Below, piece by piece: positions 1 to 7,168 of a stretch of DNA of 10,467 bases. Location: contig JAVBTG010000170.1 in the NCBI GenBank assembly GCA_031556275.1, forward strand, positions 1-10,467. Reading direction: 5' to 3'. Origin of the DNA: JAKPNF01 sp031556275 (GTDB lineage: Bacteria; Verrucomicrobiota; Verrucomicrobiia; Opitutales; JAKPNF01). Numbering within the stretch: position 1 is the first letter of the stretch; each line of letters opens with the position of its first letter. The notes beneath the pieces were generated by a model. That model worked only from the letters and a program-made list of their open reading frames with translations. It was not told where the DNA came from and did no database searches. A program made the position numbers and the translations under genes.

Positions 1-78
1 GTAAAGCAGCAGACCGGCACTGGCGGCGAGCATCGTGCCGCCCACCGCGGGGGAGATAAGCGCGTCGGCCATGTGCAT
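1..78 (-). CDS. cbiM: Cobalt/nickel ECF transporter component CbiM/NikM, N-terminal fragment
   Basis: The first 26 codons of a minus-strand gene whose remainder lies beyond the left edge. The visible protein begins MHMADALISPAVGGTM and continues into a hydrophobic stretch (LAASAGLLLY). This is the characteristic start of CbiM/NikM, the membrane protein that captures Co2+ or Ni2+ for the energy-coupling-factor ABC importers; the extreme N-terminus (Met-His) is a metal ligand in this family. Start chosen at 78 because an AAGGA ribosome binding site lies 5 nt upstream and the family begins at this Met-His-Met. It follows the ArsR-methyltransferase gene by 36 nt on the same strand, so the two are probably co-transcribed. 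Cobalt versus nickel specificity cannot be decided from this fragment; cobalt would fit B12-dependent methionine synthase supply if the regulator is SahR-like. Confidence 0.8.
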   Translation of the reverse strand, partial: MHMADALISPAVGGTMLAASAGLLLY

Positions 79-83
79 GATGT

Positions 84-88
84 TCCTT
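84..88 (-). promoter_or_regulatory. Shine-Dalgarno sequence of cbiM
   Basis: AAGGA on the minus strand, 5 nt before the ATG at 78. It is the only convincing Shine-Dalgarno sequence in front of any of the eight genes in this window. It supports the cbiM start and suggests that cbiM is translated independently of the upstream gene. Confidence 0.6.
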
Positions 89-114
89 TAAAATTGCCGA
101 CGCGTTTGGCTGTG

Positions 115-1050
115 TTATTTTCCCTTCACGCCGCAGGCCAGCAGGGTTTCAAAATGGGGTTCCTTCTCCTCACGGGCGACGACGTTGACGTCCGTGTGGC
201 GCAGGCCCGCCTTTTTCAAAAATTGCAGCAGCGTGTTTTCGGAAAACCCGAGCCAGCGGTCGGCGTACAGCTCGCGCGCCTTTTCAAACTCGTGGGCTTT
301 CAGGTCGAGCACGAGCAGCCGCCCGCCCGGGCGCAGGATGCGGACGGCCTCGTCCACGGCGGTTTGCGGGTGTTCGGCGTGGTGGAGGGCTTGGCTGAGG
401 ATGGCCAGATCGACGCAGGCGTCTGGCAGGGGAACCTTTTCGATGTCGCCGAGCTTGTAGGAGAGGTTGGAAAAACCGTGCTTTTTCGCCAACTGTGCGC
501 CGACTTCCACCATGCGAGGGGAATTGTCGATGCAGTAGATTTTTTTGGCGCGTCGGGCCAGCAGCTGCGACAGGATGCCTTCGCCCGCGCCGAGGTCTGC
601 TATCTCCAGCTCGGGCGTCAGCTGCAGGAAGAAGTGTACAAGCGCCTCCCACGAGCGGCCGGGGCAGTAATTTTTGCCCAAGCGCCCCGCGATCGTGTTG
701 AAATACGATTCCGCGGTGCGGCGGCGTTTTTCAAGGATGCGCGCCAAGTTCGCGCCGTCCTCCTTGGCGGGCGCGAAGTCGGACAGCGAGCCGCACACCG
801 TCTCCACGAGCTGGCGCAGGGGCTGGGGCAGGTCGGTGTTGAAGGAATAAAACGTGCGCTTGCCGTCTTTGCGGTCGACCACCAAGTCCCCCTGCCGCAG
901 CAGGCTCAGATGCGACGAGATGCGCGACTGGCCCATCTGCAATATCTCCTGCAATTCCGCCACAGAGAGTTCCTCGCGGCGCAGCAGGGCGAGCAGGCGC
1001 AGACGGGTAGGGTCGGAGGCGAGTTTGAGAATGTCCCAAGTGGTGGTCAT
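115..1050 (-). CDS. ArsR-family regulator fused to SAM-methyltransferase-like domain (SahR-like)
   Basis: 311 residues. Residues about 5-75 form an ArsR/SmtB winged helix (DPTRLRLLALL, recognition helix near QSRISSHLSLLRQ, wing near DRKDGKRTFYSF). Residues about 125-250 form a class I methyltransferase fold: motif I DLGAGEG at 152-158, acidic Asp175 in CIDNSPRM, then QALHHAEHP at 220-228 and ILRPGGRLLVLDL. The ArsR alpha-3 metal-site motif (ELCVCDL in metal sensors) reads ELSVAEL here, with no cysteines, so metal sensing by that site is excluded. In the known regulator SahR (studied in Desulfovibrio), an ArsR helix-turn-helix is joined to a methylase-related domain that senses S-adenosylhomocysteine and controls SAM-cycle genes; this architecture matches. 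Downstream after 36 nt is cbiM; divergent is gcvP. No Shine-Dalgarno precedes the start. An active methyltransferase using another substrate remains possible. Confidence 0.85.
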   Translation of the reverse strand: MTTTWDILKLASDPTRLRLLALLRREELSVAELQEILQMGQSRISSHLSLLRQGDLVVDRKDGKRTFYSFNTDLPQPLRQLVETVCGSLSDFAPAKEDGANLARILEKRRRTAESYFNTIAGRLGKNYCPGRSWEALVHFFLQLTPELEIADLGAGEGILSQLLARRAKKIYCIDNSPRMVEVGAQLAKKHGFSNLSYKLGDIEKVPLPDACVDLAILSQALHHAEHPQTAVDEAVRILRPGGRLLVLDLKAHEFEKARELYADRWLGFSENTLLQFLKKAGLRHTDVNVVAREEKEPHFETLLACGVKGK

Positions 1051-1059
1051 GCGGGGCGG

Positions 1060-1094
1060 CTATGGCTTGCCTTCACAATGGCAAATAGGCATAG
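1060..1094. promoter_or_regulatory. Inverted repeat upstream of the ArsR-type gene, possible operator
   Basis: Left arm CTATGGCTTGCC (1060-1071) and right arm GGCAAATAGGCATAG (1080-1094) are inverted copies apart from a 3-nt insertion in the right arm. The core is TTGCC-8 nt-GGCAA at 1067-1084. It lies 10-44 nt upstream of the regulator's start codon, where an autoregulatory ArsR-type operator would be expected, and ends 6 nt before the mobile-element-like hairpin. The binding protein is inferred, not shown; I did not match it to the published SahR motif. Confidence 0.35.
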
Positions 1095-1100
1095 TTGTTA

Positions 1101-1262
1101 GGGTGTGTTTGAAAATTAGGCGTGATGGCTATGCGTGCCGGTTTTGAGGCATTTTTTCGTGGACGAACCGAGGCGATGTAAAGCATCGTCGAGGTGAGGC
1201 CGCGAGAAAAAGGACCAAAACCCGGCATGTGGAGGCGTTGTGCATAATTTTCAAACACACCC
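1101..1262. mobile_element. MITE-like 162-nt palindromic element with 18-bp terminal inverted repeats and TA flanks
   Basis: The ends are perfect inverted repeats: GGGTGTGTTTGAAAATTA at 1101-1118 and its reverse complement at 1245-1262. The dinucleotide TA flanks both ends (1099-1100 and 1263-1264), as a target duplication would. The interior is an imperfect palindrome with its apex at CGATG-TAAAG-CATCG (1174-1188). No plausible protein is encoded, so it is non-autonomous. GGG-type termini with a TA duplication are known for part of the IS5 superfamily (IS427-like) and TA is also used by IS630; assignment to either is inference. It occupies most of the gap between the divergent ArsR-type gene and gcvP, leaving 50 nt on one side and 43 nt on the other, so it probably separates or supplies promoter elements. 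A structured RNA is an alternative reading. Confidence 0.7.
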
Positions 1263-1305
1263 TATTATCAACATATCAGGATGTCTTGATTTAACAATTT
1301 TAAAA

Positions 1306-4300
1306 ATGCCCTCCGCGATCCCTTCCGTTCCCGTTCCCGACACCGCCGCCGCCCGCGCCCGCGAGGCCGCCCGCCACTACATCGCCGCGAGCGACGCCGA
1401 TGTCAAGGCCATGCTGAAGGACGTGGGGGCCTCCTCGCTCGCCGACTTGTTCGCGCACATCCCGGCGTCGGCGCGCATGGTTCAGCCGTTGCCTTTGCCC
1501 GAAGAACTTTCCTACGACGACACGGCGCGCGCGCTGCAGACAATCTCGCTCAAGAACCGCCCCGCGATTTCCTTTTTGGGAGACGGGCTGCCCGTCTACC
1601 GCGAGCAGACAATCGTTCCCTTCGTCTGGGGCGTGCGCAAGCTTTCGACGGCTTACACGCCCTACCAGCCCGAACGCAGCCAAGGCACGCTCATCACCCA
1701 TTGGATCTATCAGTGTGCCATGAGTGCGCTGACGGGGTTTGAGGCCATCAATGCCTCGCTCTACGACCGCGCCGGCGCGCTGTACGAGGCCGTCTGCTGC
1801 GCGATCCGCTTGGCCAAAACACCGCAGGCCGACACGGTGCTGGTGGCGGGCAACATCTACCCCGCCGACCTCGAAGTGCTGCGCACGCTTGCGATAGACA
1901 CCAAGGTGAACATTGAGACAATCGCGCCCGACGCGCAGACAGGGCGGCTCGCCCCGGCCGCGGTGCGCGAACGCGCCATGGCGCTGGGCGCACGCTTGGC
2001 GGGCATCGCCTTCGCGCAGGTCAACAACCTTGGCATTCTGGAGGACGTCGATGCGCTCGCCGACATCGCGTCGGATTTGAAGATCAAAGCCATCGCCGTC
2101 ATTGACCCCGTGCTGTTGGCCGAGGGCGGACTGAAGCCCCCGAGCCGATTCGGCAAAAACGGGGCCGACATCATCGTCGGGGAAGGGCAGCCGCTGACAG
2201 GCGCGCCCAATTTCGGCGGCCCGGGCCTTGGGATTTTCGGCGTGCGCCTGAACGCGCAGGTGAAAAACGACGTGCGCGCCACGGCGGGCCGCTTCGTCGG
2301 CAAGGCCAAAGACGCCTCGGGGCGCGATTGCTTTGTCATGGTGCTTTCGGCGCGTGAACAGCATATCCGCAAAGACAAGGCCACCTCTAACATCTGCTCC
2401 AATCAGGCGTTCATGGCTACGGTGGCGGGGGCCGCGCTCGTGCAGATGGGCGACAGCGGCCTTTCTAAAGCGTGCGCGGCAGGTTTTTCACGCGCGCGCG
2501 AGTTTGCGCAGATGCTCGGGAAAATCGAAGGGCTCGCGCTGGCCTACGCCGACGCCCCCTTCGCCAATGAGGTGACGATCGTGTTGCCGGAGCCTTCGGC
2601 GCAGACGATCGAGGCGGCGCGCAAGGTTGGTTTGCACGCGGGCGTGGACGTCTCCGACCGCGTCGCGGGCGGGCGGCACCTGCTGAAAATTTCCTTTTCC
2701 GACATGCAGACGCCGGACGACATGGGGCGTCTGGAACGCTTTTTGCAAGACCGCTTTGGCGCGCGCAAGGATCCGGTCGCGGTTGAGGTCGCGGAAATCC
2801 CCGCGCAGCTTCGCCGCGCGGACGCCCCCGGCATCCTCGCCGTATCCGAAAAAGAACTACAATCATACTACCTGCGTCTGGGCGAGCTGAACGTCAGCCC
2901 CGACGAGGCGTGCTACCCGCTTGGGTCCTGCACGATGAAGTACAACCCGTATCTCAACGACTGGGCGGCGGGGTTGCCCGGTTTTGCGCTCATGCATCCG
3001 CAGGCGCCCGTCACCGACGCGCAGGGAAGTCTGGAATTGGCATGGACGGTGCAGGAATGGATGAAGGCCGTGACGGGTCTGTGCGCGGTGACGACGCAGC
3101 CGGTCTCCGGCGCGCAGGGCGAACTGGTGGGATTGAAACTCATCCAAGCCTATCACCGCGACCACGGGGGCAACCGCGACGTCATTTTCATCCCCAAAAG
3201 CGCGCACGGCACCAACTTTGCGACGGCCGCCATGGCGGGCTTCGAGACGCGCACGCAGGACGGTAGAACCAGCGGCATCGTCCTGCTGGAACGCGGGGCG
3301 GACGGCCTTGTGGACATGGCCGATTTCGAGCAAAAGCTGGCCCTTTACGGCGACCGTCTGGCCGCCATCATGGTGACAAACCCCAACACGAGCGGCCTGT
3401 TCGAGACGCGTTTCGGCGAGATCGCCGAAAAGGTGCACGCGGCAGGCGGCCTCGTCTACATGGACGGCGCGAACATGAACGCCATCGCGGGGTGGGTGAA
3501 CGTCGGCACGCTTGGGGTCGACGCCCTGCACAACAACGTGCACAAAACATGGGCCGTCAGCCACGGCGGGGGCGGCCCCGGCGACTGTTTTGTGGCGGTG
3601 AGCGACAAGCTGGCGGACTATCTGCCCGGAAGCCAAGTCGTCCGCCGCGCCGACGGCTCCTTCGAACCCGTGCGCGCGAAAAAATGCATCGGGATGTTCC
3701 ACCGTCACTGGGGCAATTTCGCGCACAAGGCGCGCATGGTCGCCTATCTGTTCCGCTTGGGCCGCGAGGGAATCCCCGCGATGTCCGGCACGGCCGTCTT
3801 GGCCGCCCGTTACCTGTTCGCGAAGCTTTCCCAAAGCTATCCCTCCCTGCCCGAGGGAGCGGAAAAACAGCCGCGCATGCACGAGTTCATCCTCACGCTG
3901 ACAGAGGACGACTTTGCGAAGCTCGAGCAGGCGGGCGTTCCCAGACAGGCCGCCATCGCGCGGGTCGGAAAGCTCTTCCTCGACTTCGGCTTCCACGCCC
4001 CGACGGTGGCGTTCCCCGAGGTCTTCGGCCTGATGATCGAGCCGACGGAAAGCTACGCCAAATCGGAGCTCGACCGTTTCGGCGACGCCGTTTTGGAAAT
4101 CCACAAACTCGTGCGCGAACACCCGGAGGCGGCGGTCAACGCCCCGCACTTCACCCCCGTGGAGCGCGTCGACGACGTGACGGCCAACCGCAACCTCGTC
4201 CTGAGCGAACCCTTGCGCGGCCTGCCCGACTTCGGCCAAAACCGCGTGGAAGTTTCCGATCTGGCAAAAATGTCCATGCCCGAAATCGCCCAAAAAATCA

Positions 4301-4314
4301 TCGCCGCAGGCTGA
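1306..4314 (+). CDS. gcvP: Glycine dehydrogenase (decarboxylating), P-protein, fused GcvPA-GcvPB type
   Basis: 1002 residues. PLP enzyme of the glycine cleavage system: it decarboxylates glycine and passes the aminomethyl group to the lipoyl arm of H-protein, feeding methylene-tetrahydrofolate. The N-terminal half (to about residue 495) reads like GcvPA: AYTPYQPE at 116-123, VGEGQPL, REQHIRKDKATSNIC. The C-terminal half (from about 510) reads like GcvPB: YPLGSCTMKYNP from residue 537, then NPNTSGLFE, DGANMNA, and HNNVHKTW with the PLP-binding Lys747, followed by HGGGGPG. Both catalytic regions look intact. The start at 1306 gives the protein beginning MPSAIPS; the in-frame ATG at 1240 is rejected because it lies inside the hairpin element. 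No Shine-Dalgarno is visible. gcvH and gcvT are not adjacent. A hairpin terminator follows 23 nt after the stop. Confidence 0.95.
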   Translation: MPSAIPSVPVPDTAAARAREAARHYIAASDADVKAMLKDVGASSLADLFAHIPASARMVQPLPLPEELSYDDTARALQTISLKNRPAISFLGDGLPVYREQTIVPFVWGVRKLSTAYTPYQPERSQGTLITHWIYQCAMSALTGFEAINASLYDRAGALYEAVCCAIRLAKTPQADTVLVAGNIYPADLEVLRTLAIDTKVNIETIAPDAQTGRLAPAAVRERAMALGARLAGIAFAQVNNLGILEDVDALADIASDLKIKAIAVIDPVLLAEGGLKPPSRFGKNGADIIVGEGQPLTGAPNFGGPGLGIFGVRLNAQVKNDVRATAGRFVGKAKDASGRDCFVMVLSAREQHIRKDKATSNICSNQAFMATVAGAALVQMGDSGLSKACAAGFSRAREFAQMLGKIEGLALAYADAPFANEVTIVLPEPSAQTIEAARKVGLHAGVDVSDRVAGGRHLLKISFSDMQTPDDMGRLERFLQDRFGARKDPVAVEVAEIPAQLRRADAPGILAVSEKELQSYYLRLGELNVSPDEACYPLGSCTMKYNPYLNDWAAGLPGFALMHPQAPVTDAQGSLELAWTVQEWMKAVTGLCAVTTQPVSGAQGELVGLKLIQAYHRDHGGNRDVIFIPKSAHGTNFATAAMAGFETRTQDGRTSGIVLLERGADGLVDMADFEQKLALYGDRLAAIMVTNPNTSGLFETRFGEIAEKVHAAGGLVYMDGANMNAIAGWVNVGTLGVDALHNNVHKTWAVSHGGGGPGDCFVAVSDKLADYLPGSQVVRRADGSFEPVRAKKCIGMFHRHWGNFAHKARMVAYLFRLGREGIPAMSGTAVLAARYLFAKLSQSYPSLPEGAEKQPRMHEFILTLTEDDFAKLEQAGVPRQAAIARVGKLFLDFGFHAPTVAFPEVFGLMIEPTESYAKSELDRFGDAVLEIHKLVREHPEAAVNAPHFTPVERVDDVTANRNLVLSEPLRGLPDFGQNRVEVSDLAKMSMPEIAQKIIAAG

Positions 4315-4337
4315 TGTTTTCAGTGTGCGGTTTTGCA

Positions 4338-4369
4338 AAAAAGGCGCGTTTTCCCAAACGCGCCTTTTT
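4338..4369. terminator. Bidirectional intrinsic terminator between convergent genes
   Basis: A 14-bp perfect stem, 4338-4351 paired with 4356-4369, closes a TCCC tetraloop. The stem core is GGCGCG/CGCGCC, with a run of T on the 3' side and a run of A on the 5' side, so it works in both directions. It ends gcvP (stop 23 nt before) and the minus-strand gene whose stop codon is 12 nt away at 4382. Confidence 0.9.
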
Positions 4370-4381
4370 GTGAGCAGATTC

Positions 4382-5533
4382 TTATTTTGTGGGTGGTTGG
4401 ATTTTTCTTAGAACAAGAACGAGGCGCATGCTTTCTGTTTTTCCATCCTTTCCCTCTCGCGCCAATCCGCTGAGCACAACATGTTTGTCCAATGGAAGCG
4501 TGATCGAACTATCAATGGATTTTTTTGCCGTTATGGGTTGGATGCCCCATCGTGAATTTTCCGGCTCAATGAAGCCATCTTGCGTCACGTCACTAAATTT
4601 GATTTTTCCGCAAAATTCACCTTCCGAGTATGGGTGTTCCTGTGTTATCTCGAATTGCAAGCCGATGGAAGTCGTCAGTATTTTTGGTTCGGCACCCTCG
4701 TTTTTAGGATCGAAATGAGGAATGTTCTGAAGTGAAAAAATCTTTCCGTCGGTTTCGGCATCCATCGTCAGGGATGTTTCCGCGACGAGACGGCCTTCTT
4801 CTTTGTAAGGTGATGGAGATGAAATGACAGCCGCAAACTCTGCCTGTCTGGTCGTCCCGCCCTCCACGCTGAACTGTTGGACTGTCAACTCATAGCGCAT
4901 CTTTTCCTGTGGCGGAACCGGGGCGCCTTTTTTCTGTGTCAGACGGGCGAATAGGGCGTAGCGTTGGACGGCGGCGCGGGCATCGCCTTGATAGCCTTCT
5001 GAAACGGACGTGAAAGTCCCGAGTCGGACACCCATCCCTGGATTCATGCGAAGGCGTGTTTTAATCCCTTTGGCAGAAGCCACAGGCGTGATCAGGCTGC
5101 CCGTAGCGGTGTCGTATTCGATAAAGCCTTCAAGTTGCGTGAAGGACACGTCGATGTCCGCCAGAACACTGCCGTCGTTGTCGGGCTCGCCGAGACTGGC
5201 CTTCAATGAAGGACCAAAACATGTTTCCAAAAAATCTTTCGGCAATGATTTCAGCGAAGGCTCTTGGACGCATTTTCCCAATGTCCCTCGCATCCATTCC
5301 GCCGAGCCGCTGCCGTTGGCGGGTAATTTTACGGAAATATTCCAACCGTCTTCAGGCACCCACAAAGTGGATAAAGGCATGGGATCTGGCGTGTCGGTCA
5401 ATTGGTAGGAATAATCACGCAACACGACCGTCAGCTCGTAGTCCGGCCCAACGCTCACAATCCTCGGCTCCGCTTCCTCGGCGCACAGGCACATTGCGGA
5501 CAACACAGTCAAAAGAAAGGATATCGCTCGCAT
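4382..5533 (-). CDS. Secreted protein of unknown function with a tandem internal duplication
   Basis: 383 residues, not a family I can name. An N-terminal signal peptide is clear (MRAISFLLTVLSAMCLCAEE; cleavage likely after CLCA near residue 18); there is no good lipobox. The mature part is two copies of a roughly 182-residue unit: YELTV at 32 and 214, GFIE at 136 and 320, and SAKGI/TAKKSI at about 153 and 335, all offset by 182-184. The second copy ends in SSITLPLDKHVVLSGLAREG and LVLVLRKI, wording reminiscent of the C-terminal region of secretins (a beta strand, then a VVLGGL-like turn), but the length and lack of other secretin domains argue against a complete secretin. It is the last gene of a probable operon, 36 nt after the symporter gene, and is followed by the bidirectional terminator. 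Start at 5533 is favoured by the signal peptide; no Shine-Dalgarno is visible. The GC content appears lower than in neighbouring genes. Confidence 0.8.
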   Translation of the reverse strand: MRAISFLLTVLSAMCLCAEEAEPRIVSVGPDYELTVVLRDYSYQLTDTPDPMPLSTLWVPEDGWNISVKLPANGSGSAEWMRGTLGKCVQEPSLKSLPKDFLETCFGPSLKASLGEPDNDGSVLADIDVSFTQLEGFIEYDTATGSLITPVASAKGIKTRLRMNPGMGVRLGTFTSVSEGYQGDARAAVQRYALFARLTQKKGAPVPPQEKMRYELTVQQFSVEGGTTRQAEFAAVISSPSPYKEEGRLVAETSLTMDAETDGKIFSLQNIPHFDPKNEGAEPKILTTSIGLQFEITQEHPYSEGEFCGKIKFSDVTQDGFIEPENSRWGIQPITAKKSIDSSITLPLDKHVVLSGLAREGKDGKTESMRLVLVLRKIQPPTK

Positions 5534-5569
5534 GAGGCCATGATGGGCCGTCTCGAAAAAATGGCAATC

Positions 5570-7132
5570 CTACATATTTTTGTTCTTATCCATGTCCCAG
5601 ACCGTCAGATTCGTCATGTCGCGTTTGCGCGCGGGCATGAACAGGGCGGCCACGTAAGTGACGACGATCATCAAAATATTCCCGATGATCGACGTGTAAT
5701 AGGGGTTGAACAGCGGCGGGATCACCTTGTACTGCGTCAGCAGCGCGTAGGCCGTGAACAGCAGCACCACGGCGATGCCGACGAGGACGGCCCTAGCGTC
5801 ACCCTTGCGCGAAAGCATGCCCATCAAAAAGATGCCGCCGATGCCGCCGCCGAAAATGGCGGTGATGATGATGGTGAATTCCGTCACGGTCTTGCTGTCG
5901 GAATACAAAAAGACGAAGGCGATCGCGATCATCATCGCGGAGACCAGCAGCGAGCTCAGCCGCCCCGCGCGCAGGTAATGCAGGTCCCCGCGCGGCACGC
6001 GCGAAAAGCGTTTGTACAGGTCGTTGACGACGACCATGCTGGCCGAGTTGATCGCGCTGCTGAGCGTGGACATCGCGGCGGCCAGCGCCGCGGCGATGAC
6101 GACGCCCGCGACACCCGCGGGCAGGGCCGTGGCGATGAAGTGCGGGAGGATGCCCTCCGCCTTCTCCGCGCCGCTTAGAATGGCAGAGGAAACGGCGTCG
6201 GGTTTTTTTTGGTAATACGCCCACAGGCAGGTGCCGATAAACATGAATATCGCCCACACGGGCAGGGAGCACACGCCCAGCACCAGCATCGACTTGCGCG
6301 CCTCGTGCGCCGACTTGGCCGAGCACCAGCGCTGCACGCTCTCTTGGTTGAGCTTGCCCGCGATGAACTGGGTGAAGCCCACCAGCATCAGCATCACGGC
6401 GGTTTTTTCCGTCAGCGAAAAACCGGAGGCGATGGGCTCGAGCGTGCCCGTTTTCGGGTTGAGATCCTTCACGAACGAAAGTTTTCCGGCGTCGAGGGCC
6501 TGCGAAAAAATCGCGCCCAGCCCTCCCTCCACGCCGTTTACGGCCACGACGATGACGACCAGCCCGCCCAGCACCAGAACGATCGTCTGGATGACGTCCG
6601 TCCATACGACGGCCTCAAACCCGCCCTTGATCGTGTACAGCGCGGTAACGCCGCCCGCCACCAGCAGCGCGGTCTCGACCGAGATCCCCGTCAGCGTGGC
6701 CATGAGCATCGCCATCAAATACAGCACGCTGGCCGTGCGCACGATTTGCAGGCCCAGAAACACAAAAGCCCCGTACACCGAGACGGAAGGCCCGAAGCGC
6801 AGATCAAGGTACTGGTAGGCGGACGTCACCGTTCCGCGCCGAAAGAACGGGATGAACACATACGCGCAGATCAGCACCACGACGGGAAAGGCAAAGTGCG
6901 GCAGGTAGCGCACCCACGTCGTCTTAAAACTGTCGGCGGGCAGGGCGATGAAGGTGACGGAGCTGACCATCGCCCCCACAAAACTGATGCCGATCGCCCA
7001 TCCCGGGAAATCGCGCCCGCCCAAAAAATAATGCTCGGTGTTCTTGTTGCGTTTGGAAAACCAAAGGCCGAGCGCGAGCACGCCCGCGAAGTACAGCGCG
7101 ATGACGACGATGTCGAAAACTCTCAGTGTCAT
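5570..7132 (-). CDS. Sodium:solute symporter family (SSS) transporter
   Basis: 520 residues, a usual length for the family. An inner-membrane protein with about 13 hydrophobic segments from residue 5 to about 500. Family signatures: YFLGGRDFPGWAIG at 35-48 followed by SSVTF, GGFEAVVWTDVIQ at 170-182, the Na2-site region AMSTLSSAINSAS at 353-365 (serines 358 and 359 align with the sodium-coordinating pair of vSGLT-type carriers), then DLYKRF at 371-376. It imports a small organic solute (sugar, sugar acid, sialic-acid-like or carboxylate compounds are known for the family) with Na+; the substrate cannot be read from sequence. It lies 36 nt after the FAD oxidoreductase and 36 nt before the secreted protein, all on the minus strand, so the imported solute is probably what the oxidoreductase handles. 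No Shine-Dalgarno is visible before the ATG. Confidence 0.93.
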   Translation of the reverse strand: MTLRVFDIVVIALYFAGVLALGLWFSKRNKNTEHYFLGGRDFPGWAIGISFVGAMVSSVTFIALPADSFKTTWVRYLPHFAFPVVVLICAYVFIPFFRRGTVTSAYQYLDLRFGPSVSVYGAFVFLGLQIVRTASVLYLMAMLMATLTGISVETALLVAGGVTALYTIKGGFEAVVWTDVIQTIVLVLGGLVVIVVAVNGVEGGLGAIFSQALDAGKLSFVKDLNPKTGTLEPIASGFSLTEKTAVMLMLVGFTQFIAGKLNQESVQRWCSAKSAHEARKSMLVLGVCSLPVWAIFMFIGTCLWAYYQKKPDAVSSAILSGAEKAEGILPHFIATALPAGVAGVVIAAALAAAMSTLSSAINSASMVVVNDLYKRFSRVPRGDLHYLRAGRLSSLLVSAMMIAIAFVFLYSDSKTVTEFTIIITAIFGGGIGGIFLMGMLSRKGDARAVLVGIAVVLLFTAYALLTQYKVIPPLFNPYYTSIIGNILMIVVTYVAALFMPARKRDMTNLTVWDMDKNKNM

Positions 7133-7168
7133 GAAAAGGGGGATTGGGGAATGTCATTAAGCGCGCCG

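Noticed and set aside
115..1050. Metal-sensing ArsR/CzrA-type regulator of the cobalt importer
   Set aside because: The alpha-3 metal motif lacks cysteines and the protein has a large methyltransferase-like domain; a small-molecule (S-adenosylhomocysteine) sensor fits better, although metal binding elsewhere is not excluded.
73..1101. A 342-codon plus-strand open frame
   Set aside because: It is the antisense shadow of the ArsR-methyltransferase gene and overlaps the cbiM start; no recognisable motif.
1240..1305. In-frame upstream ATG extending gcvP by 22 residues
   Set aside because: It falls inside the terminal repeat of the hairpin element and the added residues are not like any P-protein start; ATG at 1306 is preferred.
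1101..1305. Glycine, SAM/SAH or cobalamin riboswitch before gcvP or the regulator
   Set aside because: I find none of the conserved cores of these riboswitches; the structure present is a single long palindrome with terminal repeats.
2863..4338. A 491-codon minus-strand open frame
   Set aside because: It lies antisense within gcvP, has the biased composition of a shadow frame and overlaps the terminator; gcvP itself has unmistakable motifs.
4382..5533. Complete secretin or lipoprotein
   Set aside because: The protein is too short for a secretin, lacks N-domains and the full secretin C-domain, and the residues before its N-terminal cysteines do not form a lipobox.
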